A DNA stretch of 14,763 bases from DATFGK01 sp046712825 (GCA_046712825.1 JBKKCR010000022.1:1-14763); one strand, 5' to 3'; positions 1 to 7,028 are shown, counted from the first letter of the stretch. A program made the numbers and translations. The notes: generated by a model not told the origin, from the letters alone.

Positions 1-29
1 CCCCCCCCCCCCCCCCCCCACCAAGGGGG
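1..29 (-). terminator. Probable terminator hairpin of the TasA-like gene, merged into a poly-C contig edge
   Basis: Bases 1-19 are all C, followed by ACCAA (20-24) and GGGGG (25-29). Read on the minus strand, just past the stop of the 33-596 gene, this gives CCCCC-TTGGT-GGGGG, a stem with a 5-base loop where an intrinsic terminator is expected. The downstream arm does not end in a T tract but continues as an uninterrupted G run. That is more likely a sequencing or assembly artefact at a contig end than biology. Confidence 0.45.
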
Positions 30-32
30 CTG

Positions 33-596
33 TTACGGGTTGTTGCTCGTCTGCTCGGCCGCGAACGTGAAGGTCGCCGTCGTGGAGAGGCCTTGCAAGC
101 TGTTGCCGGCGGTGGACGGCAGCCGCACCTGGAAGCAGAGGACCTCGCTCGCACTGGCGGCGAGCGTCCGGTCGCCCGCCTGAGCGCCCTGCGCCGCGCT
201 GCCGATCGCGCCGGCGGTCAGTGAGCTGTTGTACAGCGACGTGCCGCTGGCGCCGTATCCGGCGGTAGTGCAGGTCGTCACTCCCGACTTGATCTGCAAT
301 TCCAGCCCGTCCGAGAGCACCGTGCTGCCCGAGATCCCGGTGGACATCGCGTAGCGAAGCTCCAGCGTCCCGGCGTTCGAGACGGTGAGCGGGGCGGTGA
401 CCGTGTCCCCGGGGACCATCGCCGAGAACGTCACGAGCGCGGACGTGGGCGACGTCGTGATGTCGATCGACCCGGTCGAGAATGTGTTGTCGGTCACGGC
501 CTGGGAATCGGTCCAGACCGCTTGCGTGATCGCCCATGGAGCACCGGCGAGAACGCCTGCAACGAGCAACAGTATGAAGAAATTACGCCGGTTCAT
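33..596 (-). CDS. SipW-dependent (TasA/camelysin-like) secreted protein
   Basis: This 187-aa protein starts at ATG 596 behind an AAAGGGG ribosome-binding site about 8 bases upstream. Residues 1-27 form an export signal: MNRRNF, then a hydrophobic segment LLLVAGVLAGAPW, then AVWTDS. The mature N-terminus (roughly residues 28-50) carries the pattern A-x-WTDS..V.DNTFSTGSIDI, which is typical of proteins processed by SipW-type signal peptidases (TasA, camelysin). The rest is a Ser/Thr/Gly-rich beta-sandwich-like domain with PGD and VSNAGTLELRY segments, as in this family. Two cysteines (near 109 and 153) could form a disulfide. In Bacillus the family forms biofilm fibres; in actinobacteria the role is mostly unknown. 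No sipW or second tasA-like gene is visible, but the window ends just downstream, so one could lie beyond it. Family assignment is fairly firm, function is inference. Confidence 0.8.
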   Translation of the reverse strand: MNRRNFFILLLVAGVLAGAPWAITQAVWTDSQAVTDNTFSTGSIDITTSPTSALVTFSAMVPGDTVTAPLTVSNAGTLELRYAMSTGISGSTVLSDGLELQIKSGVTTCTTAGYGASGTSLYNSSLTAGAIGSAAQGAQAGDRTLAASASEVLCFQVRLPSTAGNSLQGLSTTATFTFAAEQTSNNP

Positions 597-778
597 GTTC
601 TTTGCCCCTTTTCGTCACAGCACCCCAAACCGAATGATGGTTCAGTCTTCGGCTGACGAATACCGGTTCTTTAGTGACCGATGGCGCGACCGTCGCAGGC
701 CCGCCGTTCGGCGCGAGACGCTCGATGAGGCCACCGAGAGTGCCCGGAACGGCGTCTGGAGAGGCGAGGGCCCCGCGC

Positions 779-784
779 TATACT
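779..784 (+). promoter_or_regulatory. -10 element of the tRNA-Asn promoter
   Basis: TATACT ends 11 bases before the first base of the mature tRNA, a close match to the housekeeping -10 (TATAAT). No good -35 is visible 16-18 bases upstream (the region reads TCTGGA). The rest of 597-795 holds only the leader of the minus-strand TasA-like gene. Confidence 0.5.
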
Positions 785-795
785 CCGCGGACCGT

Positions 796-871
796 TCCGG
801 GGTGGCGCAATTGGCAGCGCGGCGGACTGTTAATCCGTAGGTTGCGGGTTCGAGTCCCGCCCCCGGAGCCA
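796..871 (+). tRNA. tRNA-Asn (anticodon GTT)
   Basis: The full cloverleaf can be drawn. The acceptor stem TCCGGGG (796-802) pairs with CCCCGGA (861-867). The anticodon stem GCGGA/TCCGT encloses the loop CTGTTAA with anticodon GTT at 829-831. The T arm GCGGG-TTCGAGT-CCCGC spans 844-860. The discriminator base is G868 and the CCA end is encoded at 869-871. The gene stands alone, with no other tRNA in the window. Confidence 0.97.
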
Positions 872-967
872 CAAACTCCCTGGTCACGAGCTTCTCCGCA
901 CCGCGCCCCCGCCCAACGACGGCATCCCGACCTGGACGGGCTTCGACCCCCGGCGAATAATCCCGCC

Positions 968-1174
968 ATGCGATATCGCGTGTTGGTTCAGCTCAAGGCA
1001 GACCGCGTCGTCGAGCTCGACGCGAAAGACGCCGACGAGGCGTTCGAGAAAGCGGAGGATGCGGCGTTTCCCGGCAGGCACCGGCGCGACAAGGTCAAGA
1101 CCATGATCGCGCCGGGCTTCCCGAAGAAGTCCACCAAGCGTAAGACGAAGCCCACCGTCGGGGTCCCGAGCTGA
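968..1174 (+). CDS. Small hypothetical protein, 68 aa
   Basis: I do not recognise this protein. It starts at ATG 968 and ends with TGA three bases before the GTG of the MBL-fold gene, so the two are probably co-transcribed. Residues 1-35 look like a compact beta-alpha unit (MRYRVLVQLKADRVVELDAK, then an acidic helix DADEAFEKAED). The last 30 residues are very basic (PKKSTKRKTK) and probably disordered. The charged tail could bind nucleic acid, but nothing catalytic is visible. No strong Shine-Dalgarno precedes the start. The case for coding rests on codon bias and tight spacing to the next gene. Confidence 0.6.
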   Translation: MRYRVLVQLKADRVVELDAKDADEAFEKAEDAAFPGRHRRDKVKTMIAPGFPKKSTKRKTKPTVGVPS

Positions 1175-1176
1175 GC

Positions 1177-1863
1177 GTGGGCGAGGATCTGCTCGAGATC
1201 GCCGACCGGCTGTGGCGCGGCGAGCTCGGCATCGAGCAGCGCTTCCCGTTCGCCGCCGGCGGCGAGCACGTCGAGGTCGCCGATCGCACGCTGTTCGTCG
1301 CCTCGTTCGCAAACGTCAGCGCGTTCGGGACCGACGAGGGCCTGTTCTTCGTCGACACCGGCAGCTCGTTCGTGGCGCGCAACGTCCACGAGGTGATCCG
1401 CTCGTGGTCGGACGAGCCTCTGCACACCGCGGTCTACTCGCACGGCCACGTCGACCACGTGTTCGGTGTTCCGGTGTTCGAGGAGGAGGCTCGCGAGCGG
1501 GGCCGGCCGCCGACGCGGGTCGTCGCGCACGAGGCGATGCCGGCTCGATTCCGCCGCTACATCCTCACCGCCGGCTTCAACGCCTGGATCAATCGCCGGC
1601 AGTTCGGCGTCGATGAGCTCGAGTGGCCGACCGAGTACCGCTACCCCGACGTCACTTATCGCGACACGCTGATGCTCGACGTCGGCGGCGAGCGCTTCGA
1701 GCTGCATCATGCCCGCGGCGAAACCGACGACCACACGTGGACGTGGGTGCCCGGCCGCAAGGTCCTGTGCACCGGCGACTTCATCATCTGGGCGTCGCCG
1801 AACGCCGGGAACCCGCAGAAGGTCCAGCGCTACCCGCTCGACTGGGCCGCGGCTCTTCGTTAG
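1177..1863 (+). CDS. MBL-fold hydrolase, alkylsulfatase-like, 5' part (interrupted by in-frame TAG)
   Basis: This 228-aa reading frame starts at GTG 1177, right after the 68-aa gene. It contains most of a metallo-beta-lactamase domain: the metal motif HGHVDH (H89, H91, D93, H94), a further histidine in DDHTW (H186) and the bridging aspartate in CTGDF (D201). It stops at TAG 1861-1863, after WAAALR. The next in-frame sequence begins MASLGAEVLLPGHG, which supplies the last beta strand and the final metal-ligand histidine of the fold. The two pieces are therefore one ancestral gene in one frame. On its own this product lacks the last zinc ligand and should be inactive. Family members with a C-terminal dimerisation region act on alkyl sulfates or related esters; the substrate here is unknown. 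Confidence 0.75.
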   Translation: MGEDLLEIADRLWRGELGIEQRFPFAAGGEHVEVADRTLFVASFANVSAFGTDEGLFFVDTGSSFVARNVHEVIRSWSDEPLHTAVYSHGHVDHVFGVPVFEEEARERGRPPTRVVAHEAMPARFRRYILTAGFNAWINRRQFGVDELEWPTEYRYPDVTYRDTLMLDVGGERFELHHARGETDDHTWTWVPGRKVLCTGDFIIWASPNAGNPQKVQRYPLDWAAALR

Positions 1864-2457
1864 ATGGCGTCGCTCGGCGCAGAGGTTCTCCTTCCGGGCC
1901 ACGGCTTGCCGATCGTTGGGGCGAACCGCATCCGCGTGACACTCGAGGACACTGCAGAGCTGCTCTCCTACCTTCACGACGAGACGGTCGGGCTGATGAA
2001 CGAAGGCGCGCGGCTCGACGAGATCCTCCACACGGTGCGCGCGCCGGAGCACCTCATCACGCGGCCGTACCTGCGCCCGGTCTACGACGATCCAGAGTTC
2101 ATCGTCCGCAACGTGTGGCGACTCTACGGCGGATGGTTCGACGGCAATCCCGCCACGCTCAAGCCGGCACCCGAGGCCGCGCTCGCGCGCGAGCTCGCGA
2201 CGCTCGCCGGCGGTGCGACCGTTCTGGCCGTCCGGGCCCGGGCGCTCGCAGCGGCCGGGGACCTGCGCTTGGCGGCGCATCTCGCGGAGATGGCGTCGCT
2301 CGCAGAGCCCGACGATGCCGAGCTCCACGCCGCGCGCGCCCAGGTCTACGAGGCGCGCGTGGCCGCCGAGCCCGCTCTGATGGCGAAGGGGATCTTCGGC
2401 GCCGCGGCGCGCGAGTCGCGAGCCCGCGCGTCCGAACCAGAAGACCCGAGCCGGTAG
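1864..2457 (+). CDS. MBL-fold hydrolase, alkylsulfatase-like, 3' part (dimerisation domain)
   Basis: This is the continuation, in the same frame, of the 1177-1863 reading frame. An ATG follows the TAG directly, so re-initiation is possible. The first 20 residues complete the MBL core (LLPGHG, H13). Residues about 35-165 resemble the alkylsulfatase dimerisation domain, including the stretch VYDDPEFIVRNVWRLYGGW followed by FDGNPATLKP. The end is a helical repeat-like segment (ALAAAGDLRLAAHLAEMASLAEPDDAELHAARAQVYEAR). If the TAG is a real stop, this fragment carries only one metal ligand and cannot be a complete hydrolase. It ends at TAG, 9 bases before the phosphoglycerate mutase start. A pseudogene, a sequencing error or two associating half-proteins are all possible. 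Confidence 0.7.
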   Translation: MASLGAEVLLPGHGLPIVGANRIRVTLEDTAELLSYLHDETVGLMNEGARLDEILHTVRAPEHLITRPYLRPVYDDPEFIVRNVWRLYGGWFDGNPATLKPAPEAALARELATLAGGATVLAVRARALAAAGDLRLAAHLAEMASLAEPDDAELHAARAQVYEARVAAEPALMAKGIFGAAARESRARASEPEDPSR

Positions 2458-2466
2458 CATGGGCGC

Positions 2467-3666
2467 ATGGACCTGACGCCGCTCGCGGTGCGCGACGCCA
2501 CCTCGAAGATCCTGCTCGTCGTCATGGACGGTCTCGGCGGCTACGCGGACGCCGAGCACGACACCGAACTCGAGGAGGCGACGACTCCGAACCTCGACGC
2601 GCTCGCGGCCGAAGGGATCACCGGGCTCGTCGAGCCGGTCGGGCCCGGCATCACGCCCGGCTCGGGGCCCGGCCATCTCGCGCTCTTCGGTTACGACCCC
2701 GAGGAGTTCGAGCTCGGACGCGGCGCGCTCAGCGCCGCCGGCCTGGAGTTCGACCTCAGGCCGGGCGACGTCGCGGCGCGCGGCAACTTCGCAACGCTAA
2801 AACCCGACGGGACGCTCATCGACCGGCGCGCCGCCCGCATCCCCGATCCCGAAGCATCGGTGATCGTCGAGCGCCTCCAGCGTGAGGTGAAGCTGGGCGA
2901 CGGCGTGGAGGTGTTCTTCGTCCCCGAGCGGGAGCACCGCGTACTGGTGGTCTTGCGCGGCGACGGCCTGGACCCCCGCATCACCGACACCGATCCACAA
3001 AGGATCGGCGTTCACCCGCTCGTATCGATGGCGGCCGAAGCGCCCGCGGAGCGAACCGCCGAGTTGATCAATGAGCTCACGAACCAGGTGCGAGAGCTCC
3101 TGAGTGGTGAACCGAAGGCCAACGCACTCCTGCTGCGAGGGTTCGACTCGCTGCGCGAGATGCCGTCGTTCGACGATCGGTACGGGCTACGCGCGGCCGC
3201 GGTCGCGATCTATCCGATGTACCGCGGGATCGCGAAGATCCTCGGGATGGATGTCCTGGCGCGAACGAAGGATCTCGCCGAGCAGATCGCGGTCGCTCGC
3301 GAGGCGTGGGATCGGTACGACTACTTCTTCCTGCATCACAAGTACACGGACTCCGCGGGTGAAGACGGCGATCGGCAACGCAAAGTCGCCGCGATCGAGG
3401 ACCTCGACCAAGTCGTGCCGGAGCTTCGCTCGCTGAACCCCGACGTGATCGTCGTCTCAGGCGACCACGCCACGCCCACACAGATGGCCGCGCACTCATG
3501 GCATCCGGTCCCGACGCTGCTCTGGTCGACGAGAGGACAGCGCGACGAGGTCGACCGTTTCGGTGAGCGCTGGTGCGCGCGGGGCGCGCTCGGCATCCGC
3601 GCCACCAAGACGCTCATGCCGGTGATGCTGGCGCACGCCGGGCGTCTCAGGAAGTACGGGGCCTAG
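2467..3666 (+). CDS. apgM: 2,3-bisphosphoglycerate-independent phosphoglycerate mutase, archaeal type
   Basis: This enzyme interconverts 3- and 2-phosphoglycerate in glycolysis and gluconeogenesis, in the cytoplasm, using two divalent metals. The 399-aa length fits the ApgM branch of the alkaline-phosphatase superfamily and is shorter than GpmI (about 510 aa). Visible motifs are VVMDGLGG (metal ligand D21), TPGSGPGHLALFGYDP with the phosphorylated serine S66, the lysine/aspartate-rich HHKYTDSAGEDGD (290-302), SGDHATPT (D333, H334) and HSWHPVP (H343). It starts at ATG 2467, with no clear ribosome-binding site, 9 bases after the MBL-type gene, so it may be translated from the same transcript. 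It converges on the MFS gene with only 4 bases between the stop codons, leaving no room for a separate terminator. Confidence 0.92.
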   Translation: MDLTPLAVRDATSKILLVVMDGLGGYADAEHDTELEEATTPNLDALAAEGITGLVEPVGPGITPGSGPGHLALFGYDPEEFELGRGALSAAGLEFDLRPGDVAARGNFATLKPDGTLIDRRAARIPDPEASVIVERLQREVKLGDGVEVFFVPEREHRVLVVLRGDGLDPRITDTDPQRIGVHPLVSMAAEAPAERTAELINELTNQVRELLSGEPKANALLLRGFDSLREMPSFDDRYGLRAAAVAIYPMYRGIAKILGMDVLARTKDLAEQIAVAREAWDRYDYFFLHHKYTDSAGEDGDRQRKVAAIEDLDQVVPELRSLNPDVIVVSGDHATPTQMAAHSWHPVPTLLWSTRGQRDEVDRFGERWCARGALGIRATKTLMPVMLAHAGRLRKYGA

Positions 3667-3670
3667 CGCC

Positions 3671-4888
3671 CTAGCGCATGGGCCCGGGCAGCCGGAGCTT
3701 CCCACCCGGCGGCACGAGCCAGGCGAACAGCGCGTACCCGAGCGCCGGGAACAGCGCGAACGCGGAGGCGGGGCCCGGCCCGACCAGGACCGCCAGTCCG
3801 CCGCCGGCGATGCTCGCGAGCGCCTGCCCGCCGAGCAACATCCCTTGCAACAGCCCGAACGCCGTGGCGCGGATCTCCTCCGGCAATCGCGTGCCGACGA
3901 CCGCGTACGCGGGGATCACCATGGCGAACACGACACCGATCGAGAAGAACCCAGCGGCCGCCCAGTAGTTCGGTGGCTCGATCAGGAACCACAGGATGCC
4001 TCCCGCGGTGCCCAGCATGATGACGAGCGCCGAGGTGCGGAGGAGATCATCCGGCTCGCCCTGGCGGCGCACGAGCACGGACGCGAGGATCGTGCCAACA
4101 GGCACCGTCGCCGCCAGGATCCCGATCGCCGCGTCGCCGTAGCCGCTCAGGTTCTCCCGCACGTACACGACGACGAGCGCCTCTGCGACGATGGCGCACG
4201 AAGCTCCGACCGTCGCGAGGCCGGCGGCTCGCCGCAGATACGGATCCCCCATGATCGTGCGTGCTCCGGCCTTGAGGCTCGCCCCGACCGAAACGACGGG
4301 CCGGCCGATGCGACCTCCGGAGAGGAATCCGAGCAGCAATGCCGAGACCCCGAAGGTCGCCGCGTTGATCATGAGCGCACCTTCGGCGCCGACGGCGACG
4401 ACGAGCCCGCCGCCGGCCGTGTACCCGAGCACGAGCACGACCTGATAGGTGATGTTGCTCAACGCGAGCGCATCGCCGTAGCGCTCTTCAGAGACAACCT
4501 CGGGTAAGAAGGCGGCCCTCGCAGCCTCGAACGGCGGCGTCGCGGCGGCCCCAAAGAACGCGAGCACCAGCAACGCCCAGGCGGGCTCGACCGCGAGCAT
4601 CGAGAGGAAGATCCCGCCGCGAACGAGATCGGCGACGATCATGACCGTCCGGCGGGGGAAACGATCGCCCAGCGCGGCCAGGGCCTGGCCGAGCCCGACC
4701 CAGGGGAGCAACCCGACGCCGGTTACCGCCGCCGTGAGCAGCTTCGAGCCGGTCCGGTTGTGCACGAGGACGGCGAGAGCGACCCGCGCAGCCCAGTCTC
4801 CGAGCTCGCTGAGGATCTGCGCCGACCAAAGCACCCGGAAATCGCGGTGCTGAAGGGCTCGGAACAGTGTGCCCGTTTCTGCGCTCAT
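3671..4888 (-). CDS. MFS transporter, probable drug/metabolite exporter
   Basis: This 405-aa integral membrane protein has about 12 hydrophobic segments. The N-terminus LFRALQHRDFRVLWSAQILSELGDW and the loop between TM2 and TM3 (LGDRFPRRTVMIVADLVRGG) match the MefA/EntS-like (MFS_3) group of proton-driven exporters. I chose ATG 4888 because GGGAAAGG lies just upstream and the family begins here; the frame is open further upstream to 5170 but that part has no family character and would overlap the divergent gene. The substrate cannot be told. It is transcribed away from the DUF5995 gene across a 109-base region that carries a palindrome and two competing hairpins. Confidence 0.85.
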   Translation of the reverse strand: MSAETGTLFRALQHRDFRVLWSAQILSELGDWAARVALAVLVHNRTGSKLLTAAVTGVGLLPWVGLGQALAALGDRFPRRTVMIVADLVRGGIFLSMLAVEPAWALLVLAFFGAAATPPFEAARAAFLPEVVSEERYGDALALSNITYQVVLVLGYTAGGGLVVAVGAEGALMINAATFGVSALLLGFLSGGRIGRPVVSVGASLKAGARTIMGDPYLRRAAGLATVGASCAIVAEALVVVYVRENLSGYGDAAIGILAATVPVGTILASVLVRRQGEPDDLLRTSALVIMLGTAGGILWFLIEPPNYWAAAGFFSIGVVFAMVIPAYAVVGTRLPEEIRATAFGLLQGMLLGGQALASIAGGGLAVLVGPGPASAFALFPALGYALFAWLVPPGGKLRLPGPMR

Positions 4889-4899
4889 CCGGCCTTTCC

Positions 4900-4913
4900 C
4901 GACCCCGGGGTCG
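4900..4913. promoter_or_regulatory. 14-base perfect palindrome upstream of the MFS gene (candidate operator)
   Basis: CGACCCCGGGGTCG is its own reverse complement and lies 12-25 bases upstream of the MFS start codon, covering its leader. Exporter genes often have such operators, but no regulator gene is adjacent. A GC-rich palindrome can also arise by chance. Confidence 0.3.
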
Positions 4914-4997
4914 ATCGTCGCGGTATCTTCCCATGGGCGGGGCTTCTCCCCCGCGAAGCCGGCAGGTGCGTGGAGCACGAACATCGAAGACTCTCGG

Positions 4998-5906
4998 ATG
5001 AAGTTGGCGGCACGACTGGCGATGGTCTCGCTCGTCCTCGCCCTCGTGGCCCCGGGACTCGCCGGTGCCGACCATCCGCTCGGCAACATCCCGTGGAGCA
5101 CCTTGCTTCCAGCCAACCCCAGCGTGACGGCGCCGGCGGATCCTGCGATCCCCTGCGGCGAACATCCCACGACTGCGTGCGTCGATCAGGTCATCGAAGG
5201 CATGGTCGTGAATTGGGAACCGTGGGACGCATCGTGCGACCCGCGTGCGGTGTTCGCGCTCACGTACCTGCTCACCACCGAAGCGTTCCGTGAGACGATC
5301 GAGGACACGAGCTTCTTCCAAGACAACGCCGCGATCATCAACCTCGACCGCGCGTTCGCGGACCTCTTCTTCGCGGCCGTCGACGGATACGAAGACGGAA
5401 CCGCCCCGCCCGCGTGGAAGGTCGCGTTCGACGCGGCGACGAGCGGTCGTACGAACGCGGTGCAGGATGTCTTCCTCGGTATGAATGCGCACATCCAGCG
5501 CGACCTCCCGGTGGCACTCGCGGCGGTCGGGCTGGTGCAAGTGGATGGGTCGACGCGCAAAAGCGATCACGACGCGGTCAACGAGATACTATCCGGCGTC
5601 CTCGACCACATCGAGGACGAGGTCGGGCGGCTCTACGATCCGATGGTCACGCTCGCCGACGCCAGCCCTTCGCCGGTCGACGAGATAGGAGCACTCGAGC
5701 TGCTCAAGTCATGGCGCGAGGGCGCTTGGCGGAACGCGGAGCGGCTCACGCTCGCGACATCGGACGCCGAACGGCAGCTCATCATGACTCAGATCGAAAC
5801 GTACTCACTGATCTGGGCGCAGCTCATCGCGGCCCCGGACTTCGGGTGGTACCAGGCACGGCGCTTCGCCTACTGCACGGCGGCCCACCAAGCGACGCAG
5901 CCGTAG
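4998..5906 (+). CDS. Secreted DUF5995 family protein
   Basis: This 302-aa protein begins with a Sec signal peptide (MKLAARL, hydrophobic residues 8-22, likely cleavage after LAGA at about residue 24). The mature part contains the DUF5995 signature: a helix with FADLFFAAVDGYEDG, then FLGMNAHIQRDLP (M162, H165) and a D/E-rich continuation SDHDAVNEILSGVLDHIEDEVG. The buried His/Asp/Glu residues suggest a metal site, but the family has no firmly established activity that I know of. Most relatives I recall are cytoplasmic, so an export signal is notable. ATG 4998 is the only start that gives a signal peptide; its ribosome-binding site is weak. It is divergent from the MFS exporter and converges on a small minus-strand gene. 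Confidence 0.8.
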   Translation: MKLAARLAMVSLVLALVAPGLAGADHPLGNIPWSTLLPANPSVTAPADPAIPCGEHPTTACVDQVIEGMVVNWEPWDASCDPRAVFALTYLLTTEAFRETIEDTSFFQDNAAIINLDRAFADLFFAAVDGYEDGTAPPAWKVAFDAATSGRTNAVQDVFLGMNAHIQRDLPVALAAVGLVQVDGSTRKSDHDAVNEILSGVLDHIEDEVGRLYDPMVTLADASPSPVDEIGALELLKSWREGAWRNAERLTLATSDAERQLIMTQIETYSLIWAQLIAAPDFGWYQARRFAYCTAAHQATQP

Positions 5907-5927
5907 CGGCGCGCTCGCTCGCGTCGC

Positions 5928-6197
5928 CTAGTTGTTCCAGGTCGACAGCGGGCCCGCCTCGAACGCGAAGGCCACTTCCCAGATCGCCGCCAGGGCGAGC
6001 GGACCGAGTGCGCCGAGGTCGGCGAGGCGGTCCGTCGCGCTGGGCCCATATCCCGAATCCGCGATGGTCGTCAGATTCAAGGAGCGGGTCGAGACGGATA
6101 GATAGGTCTTCGCGGCCGGAGCGAAGGGCTCACCTCGGTAGGAGACGTGACGCGGCGAGCGAGTGCGAAGCGCCTTCGGATCCTTCTGCGATCCCAT
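5928..6197 (-). CDS. Small hypothetical protein, 89 aa
   Basis: I do not recognise this protein. The frame is open to 6302, but ATG 6197 (MGSQKDPK) has GGAGGA five bases upstream, the best ribosome-binding site here. About four fifths of third codon positions are G or C, as expected for a gene in this genome. The C-terminal 30 residues include one moderately hydrophobic stretch (LGALGPLALAAIWEVAFAF, about 61-79) that could be a membrane or buried helix. Upstream is the hairpin-rich stretch 6240-6400. It could be spurious. Confidence 0.45.
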   Translation of the reverse strand: MGSQKDPKALRTRSPRHVSYRGEPFAPAAKTYLSVSTRSLNLTTIADSGYGPSATDRLADLGALGPLALAAIWEVAFAFEAGPLSTWNN

Positions 6198-6239
6198 CCG
6201 GTCCTCCGTCATCCTCGTTCGTCCGGCAGCGACCCCGAA

Positions 6240-6400
6240 AACTGGAGCGAGGCCCCCGTTTCCAGGGGCCTCTCCCTGCAAGGAACCGAGATCCGGTTCC
6301 ACCCCCCGCAGGATGCAGGTACTCCCCCGCTGGTCGGAAAGTGCGTGCGCCTCAGCTATTTCATCGGAAACGAGGGGGCCCTCAACAGTTGCACCTGCCT
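6240..6400 (-). other. Hairpin-rich non-coding stretch, possible structured leader RNA
   Basis: This lies within the 252-base gap between two minus-strand genes (6198-6449). Stems visible: GAGGCCCC/GGGGCCTC (6249-6256 with 6265-6272), GGAACCG/CGGTTCC (6282-6288 with 6294-6300), CCTGC/GCAGG enclosing the latter, and a long-range GCAGGT/ACCTGC pairing (6315-6320 with 6393-6398). No T tract follows directly on either strand, so simple terminators are unlikely. I compared it by eye with riboswitch classes I know (c-di-AMP, c-di-GMP, SAM-IV, M-box, manganese) and none fits. The rest of the gap shows nothing clear. Confidence 0.35.
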
Positions 6401-6449
6401 CAAACCGAGATGGGACGGATGCACTATTCCAAGCGTGTATTCGGCCCGG

Positions 6450-6920
6450 TCAGCCGGTCTGACGAGCTTGTTCTTCGACCGCGACGCGGAAGGAGCGCAG
6501 GAAGGTAGCGACCGTGGCCTCGGTCGCCACGGATGCCGCTTCCGCGTCCGCCAGGTCCAGCACGGTGGGCGGCAACGCGTACGAGCCTTCGACGAGCATC
6601 TCGCACGCCCGGCCCGAGACGCGTTTGACCACGATCCGCCCGGCATAGGACTGCGGCACCCAGTGGAAACCGGCGGTGCGCCAGCGCAACGGAACGACGA
6701 GCTCGTCCCGATCGTCGCCCGGAACGGCGGGAAGGAGATCGACGGTGAGCTGCCGGCTCCCCGGGGGCGAGGTCAGCCGGAGCGACCGACCGGCGGCCGC
6801 CTCACCGGCGTGGGTGGCGATCCGAAGGAATGAGACGATCCAGTCGGCCGGGCGGGCGGACAAGAGCTCCGCCAGCTCGTCGAACGGCCTGTCGATGCGC
6901 ACGGTCCCGGATGCCGACAT
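6450..6920 (-). CDS. Hypothetical protein, possibly SRPBCC-like
   Basis: This is a soluble protein of 156 aa from ATG 6920, or 172 aa from the in-frame ATG 6968. I prefer 6920 because GGGGA lies a few bases upstream and the extra 16 residues (MVRDSEPSAPGVVGDE) are low-complexity. The chain alternates short strands and helices: GTVRIDRPFDELAELL, LTVDLLPAV, ELVVPLRWR, then RIVVKRVSG, EMLVEGSYALPP and a final long amphipathic helix (VATEATVATFLRSFRVAVEEQ). That pattern recalls small START/SRPBCC ligand-binding folds, which end in such a helix, but no diagnostic motif is visible. It has no signal peptide. Its transcript may run on through the structured stretch into the 89-aa gene. Confidence 0.6.
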   Translation of the reverse strand: MSASGTVRIDRPFDELAELLSARPADWIVSFLRIATHAGEAAAGRSLRLTSPPGSRQLTVDLLPAVPGDDRDELVVPLRWRTAGFHWVPQSYAGRIVVKRVSGRACEMLVEGSYALPPTVLDLADAEAASVATEATVATFLRSFRVAVEEQARQTG

Positions 6921-7028
6921 CTCATCCCCGACAACGCCCGGTGCCGACGGCTCCGAGTCTCGGACCATTGACGCACCCGCGGCCGGAGGCGGCCAGATTC
7001 AGACGCACTATCCGGGGCTAGTACAGAT

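Noticed and set aside
642..969. Minus-strand reading frames with APGAGLEPATYGLTV and GGTRTRNLRINSPPRC
   Set aside because: These are antisense translations of the tRNA-Asn gene, a well-known annotation artefact.
988..2676. 562-aa open frame on the minus strand
   Set aside because: It is antisense to the MBL-type and phosphoglycerate mutase genes, Arg-rich without domain character, and arises from high GC content.
1623..2885. 420-aa plus-strand frame overlapping the amber codon, which might look like a frameshifted continuation
   Set aside because: It is an Arg/Ala/Pro-rich out-of-frame shadow; the true continuation after the TAG is in the original frame.
6249..6300. Two hairpins as a Rho-independent terminator pair
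   Set aside because: Neither strand has a T run immediately after the stems.
6198..6449. c-di-AMP (ydaO-type) riboswitch
   Set aside because: Short G-rich pieces look similar, but the invariant GACAGCTAACC segment is missing.
5414..6508. Long plus-strand frame spanning the DUF5995 end and the structured stretch
   Set aside because: It is a low-complexity Arg/Pro-rich shadow of the DUF5995 gene and has no family match.
6147..6833. Plus-strand frame with a Cys-containing stretch across the hairpin region
   Set aside because: It is mostly antisense to the 6450-6920 gene, and I see no recognisable domain; the central part is better explained by RNA-like structure.
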